A stretch of 7,225 nt of DNA from Oscillospiraceae bacterium (lineage in GTDB: Bacteria > Bacillota > Clostridia > Oscillospirales > Oscillospiraceae). Numbering within the stretch: the stretch's first letter is position 1; the number at the start of each line of letters is the position of its first letter. The position numbers and the translations under genes are program-made. Below, piece after piece: positions 1 to 4,552 of the stretch. Location of the stretch: positions 1-7,225 of the forward strand of contig WRMX01000134.1 of the NCBI GenBank assembly GCA_009776905.1, given 5' to 3'. The notes under the pieces are model-generated. The model saw nothing but the letters and a program-made list of their open reading frames with translations, was not told the DNA's origin and did no database searches.

Positions 1-9
1 GGGGACAGG

Positions 10-67
10 GGGGCAGGGGGACGGCTCTGCTGCACCACACGGGACAGCAGAATCGTCCCCCTGTTCC
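10..67. repeat. Imperfect inverted repeat (CAGGGGGACG-core palindrome)
   Basis: Arms at 14-32 and 45-63 (19 nt each) are complementary at 17 of 19 positions around a 12-nt loop. G-T wobbles and G-C pairs extend the stem to about 10-67. The core CAGGGGGACG / CGTCCCCCTG is shared with the inverted repeat at 3373-3464, so this is probably one copy of a dispersed palindromic family. It starts 3 bases past the stop codon of the cyclohydrolase gene and could act as a 3'-end stabilising or terminating hairpin for the purine transcript, but there is no U-tract on the expected side. Confidence 0.75.
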
Positions 68-70
68 ACG

Positions 71-778
71 TCATGCGTATTTGTTGATTATTAGTTCGTC
101 TATTTTTCCGGTGTCGAGCGCGGTCTGCCGTGCATAGAGAGAAACCTTATTGCTATCGTCCATAGCATCCCAAATATTCTCCGCGAAATACCCCAAACCG
201 TTTTTAAGCCTGATGTTCACTGCGATCGGCTCTCCCGCAAAAGAGGGCGGAGGGCTGCCGTCGCGCTTGTATGTCGAGATGAACCGGCCTTGTCCGGGGA
301 CGGATGCGGAGTAGTCGAAGAAGCATCGGCAGCAGCAGCTTGGGTCTCCGTCAGCCGCTTTGATAATTGACATGCAATAACTCGCGTCCGCGTTCATTAT
401 GCCGGAGATGCGGGGGGTGTAGATTGGCGGGTCCGGTTCAAACTCCCATGTGGACAATGCGCTTTTGAAGTCGGAGCCTCGGGATAAGTTTTCGATTATC
501 GCATCTGTTTGCGAGCCGTTCGTCACGACAGCAGCTCCGTTTATTGCTCGTACGGGGTTATATATGACGAGGCTGGGGTCTGTCAGCTTGTCGGGGTCGC
601 GGGCCTCCGTGCGGATGCCGTCGGACGTGCGGGCAAAGATGCGGTTGCGGCTGTTTTCGCTGCGCCCCATGATGAAGTAGACCACGACGGAGCGCTTGGC
701 GTCTTCGCTGAGCCCCATTATTATCCCGCGCCCCGGATATGGATTGTTATGCAATAGCGAGCTTATGTTACTGCTCAT
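71..778 (-). CDS. purO: IMP cyclohydrolase (PurO-like, PF07826 family)
   Basis: This 235-residue protein is predicted to close the ring of FAICAR to give IMP, the last step of de novo purine synthesis, in the cytosol. It resembles the PurO-type cyclohydrolase family (IMP_cyclohyd) rather than the C-terminal half of bifunctional PurH. Recognisable blocks, in order, are NPYPGRGI near residue 12, YFIMGRSENSRNR at 34-46, YNPVR at 73-77, VTNGSQTD at 85-92, EFEPDPPIYTPRIS at 112-125, and a GQGRFISTYKRDG stretch near 162-174. The length is normal for the family. The start is supported by an AAAGG site (complement of 786-790) 7 nt upstream of the ATG. A CCCRC cluster at 148-152 is unusual; I do not know its role. 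It is the last gene of the minus-strand purE-purN-purO run and lies 72 nt after purN, the gap being filled by 29-bp repeats. The assignment rests on recognising the family, not on an alignment. Confidence 0.88.
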   Translation of the reverse strand: MSSNISSLLHNNPYPGRGIIMGLSEDAKRSVVVYFIMGRSENSRNRIFARTSDGIRTEARDPDKLTDPSLVIYNPVRAINGAAVVTNGSQTDAIIENLSRGSDFKSALSTWEFEPDPPIYTPRISGIMNADASYCMSIIKAADGDPSCCCRCFFDYSASVPGQGRFISTYKRDGSPPPSFAGEPIAVNIRLKNGLGYFAENIWDAMDDSNKVSLYARQTALDTGKIDELIINKYA

Positions 779-796
779 ATGTGCGCCTTTCTGTTT

Positions 797-883
797 GTTG
801 AAACTGACACGATTCGGCCGATTATGCTGAAATTGACACGATTCGGCCGTTTATGTTGAAATTGACACGATACGGCCGTTTAT
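797..883. repeat. Tandem repeat, 3 x 29 bp, across the purN stop codon
   Basis: Three head-to-tail 29-bp units lie at 797-825, 826-854 and 855-883, differing at only a few positions. Each contains GACACGAT and a CGGCCG palindrome. On the minus strand the first unit (883-855) encodes the last residues of PurN (INGRIVSIST). The TAA stop (853-851) lies in the second unit, so the duplication itself supplies the stop. The rest fills the purN-purO gap. Confidence 0.95.
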
Positions 884-1477
884 GACCAAACGGCCTTCGC
901 AATAGAGCGATATCGCTTGCGGCAAGATTATCCATTCCGCTTCCTCCATCACTCGGCGCTGCAAGGTCTGCGGGGTGTCCCCCTCGATGACGGGCACCGC
1001 TTTTTGCAATATTATCGGGCCGTCGTCGGCGATTTCGTTCACAAAATGCGCCGTTGCGCCCGTCAGTTTGACGCCGTGCGCCAGAACAGCCTCATGCACG
1101 CGCAACCCGTAATAGCCCATTCCGCAAAATGACGGGATGAGCGTCGGGTGAATGTTGATCATCCTGTTCCTGAAAGCGTCGATCATCGGTTGCTCCAATA
1201 TGAAATTGAAGCCGGCATAGACGACAAGCTCGATATCCGCTCTTTGCAGCGTGTCCAATATGGCAAGCGTGAATGCCATGCGGTCGGGGTAGGAGGGCTT
1301 GTCGACGACATATCCGGGAATGCCGGCGCTTGATGCGCGTTGGAGCGCGCGGGCATCCGGTTTTGATGAGACGACCGCTGCCAGCTCGCAGTTATTTATT
1401 TTGCCGGACGCTTTCGCGTCGATGATTGCTTGCAGGTTCGTCCCTTCGCCGGATACGAGCACGCCTGTTCTAACCAT
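851..1477 (-). CDS. purN: Phosphoribosylglycinamide formyltransferase (GAR transformylase)
   Basis: PurN transfers a formyl group from 10-formyltetrahydrofolate to GAR, giving FGAR, the third step of de novo purine synthesis. The protein has 208 residues, close to the family norm of about 200. The phosphate-binding start VLVSGEGTNLQAIIDA is at 6-21. The catalytic Asn and His are N108 and H110 in NIHPTLIPSF, and the catalytic Asp sits in the DDGPII motif at 151-156 (probably D151, as D-x-G). The folate-side block TGATAHFV is at 139-146. The ribosome binding site is weak (a GGTG about 10 nt before the ATG), so it may rely on coupling to purE, which ends 21 nt upstream. The C-terminus is odd: the last ten residues are encoded by one copy of a 29-bp tandem repeat and the TAA stop falls in the next copy. 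Without the extra copies the frame would run six residues further and stop at a TGA overlapping the purO start. Confidence 0.95.
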   Translation of the reverse strand: MVRTGVLVSGEGTNLQAIIDAKASGKINNCELAAVVSSKPDARALQRASSAGIPGYVVDKPSYPDRMAFTLAILDTLQRADIELVVYAGFNFILEQPMIDAFRNRMINIHPTLIPSFCGMGYYGLRVHEAVLAHGVKLTGATAHFVNEIADDGPIILQKAVPVIEGDTPQTLQRRVMEEAEWIILPQAISLYCEGRLVINGRIVSIST

Positions 1478-1498
1478 TTGGATATTTCACCGTTTCTT

Positions 1499-1996
1499 TC
1501 ATAGTTCTGTTATCATTTTTTGGAGGTCCTTGTCCTTGCTCCTGATTTTTTCAGCCATGTCAGCTTTGAACGCGCTGAGCTTATCGGCGATATCCGCGTC
1601 ATGGACGCCAAGGATTTGCGCGGCGAGGAGCGCGGCGTTTTGCGCGCCGGCGATTGCCACTGTGGCCACGGGGACGCCTGACGGCATTTGCACTATCGAC
1701 AGAAGGCTGTCGAGGCCATCCATTGTCGAAGATTTGATCGGCAGCCCAATGACGGGTAGCGTCGTATATGCGGCGACGACTCCCGCGAGGTGCGCGGCTT
1801 TGCCTGCTGCGGCAATGATGACGCCGATCCCGTTGTCTCTGGCGTTTTTGGCGAATTGTTCAGCGTCGTATGGCGTTCTGTGCGCGGAGATAACGTGCGC
1901 TTCAAACGGGATGTCGAAGGCTTTCAGTTGCTTTAGCGCGTCAGATACTGCGGGGAAGTCGCTGTCGGAGCCCATTAGTATGGCGACTTTTTTCAT
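1499..1996 (-). CDS. purE: N5-carboxyaminoimidazole ribonucleotide mutase (PurE, class I)
   Basis: PurE forms CAIR in the sixth step of purine synthesis, by moving the carboxylate of N5-CAIR (class I enzymes, working with PurK). The protein has 165 residues, normal for PurE. Family signatures are GSDSD at 9-13, SAHRTP at 37-42 with the catalytic His at 39, AAAGKAAHLAGVVAA at 62-76, GLPIKSS at 84-90 and MPSGVPVATVAI at 104-115. The SAHRTP form suggests class I; no purK is in the window. I chose the ATG at 1996 because the protein then begins with the standard MKKVAILMGSDSD. An AGGA (complement of 2009-2012) lies 12 nt upstream, a little far. The open frame continues upstream to 2200 only because it runs through the 25-bp repeats, and an ATG at 2008 abuts the AGGA too closely to be used. 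It heads the purE-purN-purO run. Confidence 0.95.
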   Translation of the reverse strand: MKKVAILMGSDSDFPAVSDALKQLKAFDIPFEAHVISAHRTPYDAEQFAKNARDNGIGVIIAAAGKAAHLAGVVAAYTTLPVIGLPIKSSTMDGLDSLLSIVQMPSGVPVATVAIAGAQNAALLAAQILGVHDADIADKLSAFKADMAEKIRSKDKDLQKMITEL

Positions 1997-2075
1997 TATT
2001 GTGACCATTCCTTTCGACAGGGTTTGACGGTTTGTTGGTTGGGAGATGCGCGACGACGTGGGGTGCGTTGCCGTG

Positions 2076-2256
2076 CGGTGACGTGCGGTGGGGTGCGGTG
2101 CGCTGATGTGCGGTGGGGTGCGGTGCGCTGATGTGCGGTGGGGTGCGGTGCGCTGATGTGCGGTGGGGTGCGGTGCGCTGATGTGCGCTGCGACTGACAT
2201 GCGGTGCGCTGACGTGCGGTGGGCTGATGTGCGGTGCGACTGACATGCGGTGCGCT
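2076..2256. repeat. GC-rich tandem array, 25-bp period, upstream of purE
   Basis: Three identical 25-bp units lie at 2101-2125, 2126-2150 and 2151-2175. A fourth with two mismatches is at 2076-2100. Degenerate copies continue to about 2256; within this part a roughly 34-bp block at 2177-2210 recurs at 2223-2256. Similar GTGCG-rich sequence continues on the left to about 2057. The unit has 14 G, 6 T, 4 C and 1 A on the plus strand, so the purE-sense strand is very C-rich and G-poor. The array fills most of the 258-bp gap between the esterase stop and the purE start. Because 25 is not a multiple of 3, every minus frame stays open and gives His/Arg/Thr/Pro-rich spurious ORFs. Confidence 0.95.
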
Positions 2257-3115
2257 ATACGACGACGGGGTTTGGCGAGTCGCTCGATGCGTCGACCCAA
2301 AACGGCGGCACCATGACATTGCTGTTATCGACAAGATTGAGGCGATCCAGGCCGCGCTTGATGAACGTGTTCCAGAACTTCATATCGTGCGTTCCTGCGC
2401 CTTCTTCATAAACATGGTCGAAACCTATGCTTTTAAGATGATTGCTCAATTTCCTGTTTCCATAGACGAGCATGTCGTTATATCCGCAGGCAATATACAG
2501 ATCGGGAATCGGGCCGCCGCTTTCCAAAACCTGCTGCGCGAGCAGCTCCAGGTTTTTGTCGCTCTCCATGACCTTATCGAGATCGTCGAAAACATCGATG
2601 AAGTAGCCTCTGTTCGTGCCCATCATGTTCGGCTCGTCTGTCGACGTGATTGCAGTTTCGACGACGAGTGCGGAGGACAGCGCGATGACATGGCCAAAGA
2701 CATCGTTGTGCTTGAGCCCATTATAAAGAGCGCCGTATCCGCCCATTGACAGCCCACCGATGATCGTGTCTTCTCTTTTGTCCGATAGCGGAAAGATTTT
2801 GCGCGTGAAGTTCACGAGATCACGCGCGAGATATGTGCTATATAATCTGCCGGAGTGTTCGATGTCCACATAGAATGAGTTTTCGCCGGACGGCATAACG
2901 ACCGCGATGTTGTTCATTTGCGCGAATTCCTCTATTTCGGAGCCTCTGAGCCAGTCCGTCCAGTCTCCAGAGTAGCCATGCAGCAGATATAGTGTTTTAA
3001 ATGGTTTGTCCATGTTCGGCTGCGGGCCGAGGCGCATGTCAGCGGGTATGATTACGTTTGCGGATACAAGCCTTTTGAGCGATTCCGATGCGAAGTTCAT
3101 TTGAATCCATGCCAT
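2255..3115 (-). CDS. Alpha/beta-hydrolase esterase (esterase D / tributyrin esterase-like)
   Basis: This 286-residue protein belongs to the putative-esterase branch of the alpha/beta hydrolases (PF00756-like; relatives include tributyrin esterases and S-formylglutathione hydrolase). I see YLLHGYSGDWTDW at 43-55 (oxyanion-hole region), the nucleophile elbow GLSMGG at 121-126 with Ser123, a likely acid Asp214 in ACGYNDML, and the catalytic His243 in GTHDMKFW. No signal peptide or membrane segment is visible, so it is probably cytosolic. The start is supported by AAAGGA (complement of 3125-3130) 9 nt upstream of the ATG. About 30 residues after the catalytic region (HxxxF, then LNLVDNSNVMVPPFWVDASS) look like an extra tail ending at the 25-bp array. 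It is co-directional with purE but separated by 258 bp of repeats, so sharing a transcript with the purine genes is uncertain. The natural substrate cannot be told from the sequence. Confidence 0.85.
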   Translation of the reverse strand: MAWIQMNFASESLKRLVSANVIIPADMRLGPQPNMDKPFKTLYLLHGYSGDWTDWLRGSEIEEFAQMNNIAVVMPSGENSFYVDIEHSGRLYSTYLARDLVNFTRKIFPLSDKREDTIIGGLSMGGYGALYNGLKHNDVFGHVIALSSALVVETAITSTDEPNMMGTNRGYFIDVFDDLDKVMESDKNLELLAQQVLESGGPIPDLYIACGYNDMLVYGNRKLSNHLKSIGFDHVYEEGAGTHDMKFWNTFIKRGLDRLNLVDNSNVMVPPFWVDASSDSPNPVVV

Positions 3116-3180
3116 AGTAGTCAGTCCTTTCTTTTGGTTTTTTCTATTTAACGTACGGGCGAAACTGTAACTTGTTTTGT

Positions 3181-3210
3181 TTGCGTTCTGAGTCCGTCAG
3201 TTACTATACT
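3181..3210 (+). promoter_or_regulatory. Candidate sigma-A promoter P1 upstream of pyrK
   Basis: TTGCGT at 3181-3186 and TATACT at 3205-3210 are separated by 18 nt. A transcript from about 3217 would carry the well-placed AGGAAAGG site and ATG at 3251. Judged by eye only. Confidence 0.45.
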
Positions 3211-3235
3211 AATGCTTATTCACGTGTTCGTCAAT

Positions 3236-3253
3236 AGGAAAGGCAACATTATG
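3236..3253 (+). promoter_or_regulatory. Strong ribosome binding site and ATG in frame with pyrK
   Basis: AGGAAAGG (about 3236-3243) is followed 7 nt later by an ATG at 3251-3253. The frame is open from here straight into pyrK, which would add 82 residues before the usual PyrK start at 3497. The encoded stretch (MQLYNLQFTPDKGVNRN...) is not recognised. It may be a leader peptide, a remnant gene start or a real N-terminal extension. Confidence 0.4.
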
Positions 3254-3271
3254 CAGCTGTATAATTTACAA

Positions 3272-3294
3272 TTCACGCCTGACAAGGGCGTGAA
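3272..3294. promoter_or_regulatory. 23-bp dyad, possible operator or hairpin
   Basis: TTCACGCC at 3272-3279 and GGCGTGAA at 3287-3294 are perfectly complementary around a 7-nt spacer. The dyad ends 7 bp before the -35 box of candidate promoter P2, a common place for an operator. In a transcript from P1 it would form an RNA hairpin. No matching regulator is in the window. Confidence 0.4.
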
Positions 3295-3301
3295 CAGAAA
3301 C

Positions 3302-3330
3302 TTGCATAATTCAGGCATCCGTTATATACT
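3302..3330 (+). promoter_or_regulatory. Candidate sigma-A promoter P2 for pyrKD
   Basis: TTGCAT at 3302-3307 and TATACT at 3325-3330 are 17 nt apart, close to the sigma-A consensus and spacing. It points to pyrK, and the predicted leader, starting near 3337, would contain the whole inverted-repeat element at 3362-3464. Confidence 0.5.
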
Positions 3331-3361
3331 TACGTGGGCTGCGCCCATAACCCAAGAAACA

Positions 3362-3464
3362 GAGAAACAGGGGAGAAACAGGGGGACGGTTCACGCGGTT
3401 CACGCGGTTCACGGGACGGTGCCTGTCCACTTTGAGAAACACGAGAACCGTCCCCCTGTTTCTC
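3362..3464. repeat. Palindromic repeat element in the pyrK leader
   Basis: Arms at 3373-3392 and 3445-3464 are perfect 20-nt reverse complements (GAGAAACAGGGGGACGGTTC). The left arm is preceded by a direct duplication of GAGAAACAGGG (3362-3372). Between the arms is GGTTCACGC, three times in tandem (3388-3414, last copy with one change), and a small GGAC...GTCC hairpin near 3414-3428. The core CAGGGGGACG / CGTCCCCCTG is shared with the hairpin at 10-67. The layout fits a REP-like, non-autonomous palindromic element. It ends 32 nt before the pyrK start, and its long stem would lie just upstream of the ribosome binding site in the mRNA. Confidence 0.85.
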
Positions 3465-3496
3465 AGTTTCATCAAGTGATGATGCGGAGGGATTTC

Positions 3497-4537
3497 ATGC
3501 CGAATGTATATTTATGCGATGTTGTGAATAACGAAAGGTTGACGGACTGCGTCCATTCCATCACGATTTCATGTCCGGAAATCGCTGCAACAGCGCGAGC
3601 GGGGCAGTTTATAAATGTAAAATGCGGAATGGAAAGGCTGTTGCGCCGTCCAATCAGCATTTGCAGCATTGATGAAGATGAAATCAGGATGATTTTTGAG
3701 ATTAAAGGTGAGGGGACATTGTGGCTGTCGCGCATTGAGAGGGGAGAGAAACTCGATGTCTTCGGCCCGCTCGGGAATGGGTTCCGCATTGCGTCCGGCA
3801 GCGGGGCATCCAACATTGGGGCGCCCGGCGGCCTTAATGATGCGTCCGTCGTCGGGTCATCCGGCAGCGTCAATGATGCGTCCGTCGTTGGGGCATCCGG
3901 CGGCGTCAATGATGCGTCCGTCGTTGGGGCATCCAGCGGCCTTAATGCTGCGCCCGTCGTCGGGGCATTCGGCGGCCTCCGAATATCTAGAGGAAAGGCC
4001 ATTGTAGTCGGTGGAGGCATCGGCGTTCCTCCATTGTTGTTCGCCGCCGAAACGTTGCGCTCGATGGAGATAGCACCGTCGCAGGGGGCGCCGGAGGCTT
4101 CGTCGCAGGGGGCACCGGGAGCGCCATTACATCCGGCATCGTCAGGGACAGACGTGGCTGCGATTCTTGGGTTTCGCGACTCACGGAGCATAATACTTAA
4201 AAAAGAGTTTGAAAGTGTATGCAAGAATGTATATATTTCTACAGATGATGGCAGCAGCGGCATAAAAGGAAATGTCATAGGGCCGCTTGCCGGTCTGATT
4301 GAAGAAGGCGGAGTTGATGCCGTTCTGGCTTGCGGACCGCGAGTCATGTTGAAAGCGGTCGCAGAGGTTTGCGCTTTGCATGAGATTCCTTGCCAAGTTT
4401 CGATGGAGGAATACATGGGGTGCGGCGTGGGGGCATGCCTTGTTTGCGCATGCGCCACAACGGTTGAAGGCGTGCAAACTATGAGCCGCGTGTGCAAAGA
4501 TGGCCCTGTCTTTGCAGCAGACGAAGTTTTTTCATAA
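3497..4537 (+). CDS. pyrK: Dihydroorotate dehydrogenase electron-transfer subunit (FAD / [2Fe-2S]), enlarged
   Basis: PyrK passes electrons from dihydroorotate oxidation in PyrD, through its [2Fe-2S] cluster and FAD, to NAD+. The start at 3497 is chosen for its GGAGG 6 nt upstream and the typical N-terminus. An FAD-binding domain comes first, with RRPISI at 50-55 and GPLGNGF at 90-96. The NAD-binding domain starts at AIVVGGGIGVPPLL (168-181), and the cluster cysteines are C309, C314, C317 and C333 (C-x4-C-x2-C-x15-C). The protein has 346 residues against roughly 250-260 usually. The excess is two insertions: about 60 residues (near 100-161) of a 12-residue repeat between the FAD and NAD domains, and about 25 Ser/Gly/Ala/Pro-rich residues (near 192-218) in a loop after the Gly-rich motif. 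All core motifs are intact, so the enzyme is probably functional. The frame is also open upstream to 3212. pyrD follows after 15 nt. Confidence 0.93.
   Translation: MPNVYLCDVVNNERLTDCVHSITISCPEIAATARAGQFINVKCGMERLLRRPISICSIDEDEIRMIFEIKGEGTLWLSRIERGEKLDVFGPLGNGFRIASGSGASNIGAPGGLNDASVVGSSGSVNDASVVGASGGVNDASVVGASSGLNAAPVVGAFGGLRISRGKAIVVGGGIGVPPLLFAAETLRSMEIAPSQGAPEASSQGAPGAPLHPASSGTDVAAILGFRDSRSIILKKEFESVCKNVYISTDDGSSGIKGNVIGPLAGLIEEGGVDAVLACGPRVMLKAVAEVCALHEIPCQVSMEEYMGCGVGACLVCACATTVEGVQTMSRVCKDGPVFAADEVFS
3818..3979 (+). repeat. In-frame 36-bp tandem repeat inside pyrK
   Basis: Four 36-bp units lie at 3818-3853, 3854-3889, 3890-3925 and 3926-3961, with a half unit at 3962-3979. Each encodes a 12-residue motif close to GASGGVNDASVV (variants GAP-GGL, GSS-GSV, GASSGLNAAPVV, then GAFGGL). 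A fragment resembling the unit start (GASN) precedes it. The period is a multiple of three, so the frame is kept. The array lies exactly between the FAD-binding and NAD-binding domains of PyrK. Confidence 0.95.
4077..4120 (+). repeat. Short direct repeat (24-bp period) in the second PyrK insertion
   Basis: The sequence CGTCGCAGGGGGC followed by (G/A)CCGG occurs at 4077 and again at 4101, a spacing of 24 bp (8 codons). It encodes SQGAPEAS-SQGAPGAP, in a stretch with no counterpart in ordinary PyrK. It is unrelated in sequence to the 36-bp repeat. Confidence 0.75.
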
Positions 4538-4552
4538 GTGGAGGTTAGTATT

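Noticed and set aside
1299..2027. 242-codon plus-strand frame across purN and purE
   Set aside because: It is the shadow of purN and purE, with no family resemblance and no ribosome binding site.
2076..2175. G-quadruplex on the plus strand of the 25-bp array
   Set aside because: Most G runs are only two long (one GGGG per unit), so only weak two-layer structures are possible; not enough to claim.
2057..2256. CRISPR array
   Set aside because: The 25-bp units are directly adjacent with no unique spacers, and no cas genes are present.
1997..2334. Minus-strand frames encoding HRTAPHRTSAHRTPPHISAPHP-like repeats, including an N-terminal extension of PurE
   Set aside because: They arise because the 25-bp repeat is open in all three frames. 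PurE begins normally at 1996, and the resemblance of the repeat peptide to the PurE SAHRTP motif is a coincidence of composition.
2234..2749. 171-codon plus-strand frame opposite the esterase
   Set aside because: It lies antisense to a gene with intact catalytic motifs and shows no domain of its own.
3696..4007. 103-codon plus-strand frame with RPSSGHPAA repeats
   Set aside because: It is the +1 reading of the pyrK 36-bp array; the pyrK frame carries the conserved motifs on both sides.
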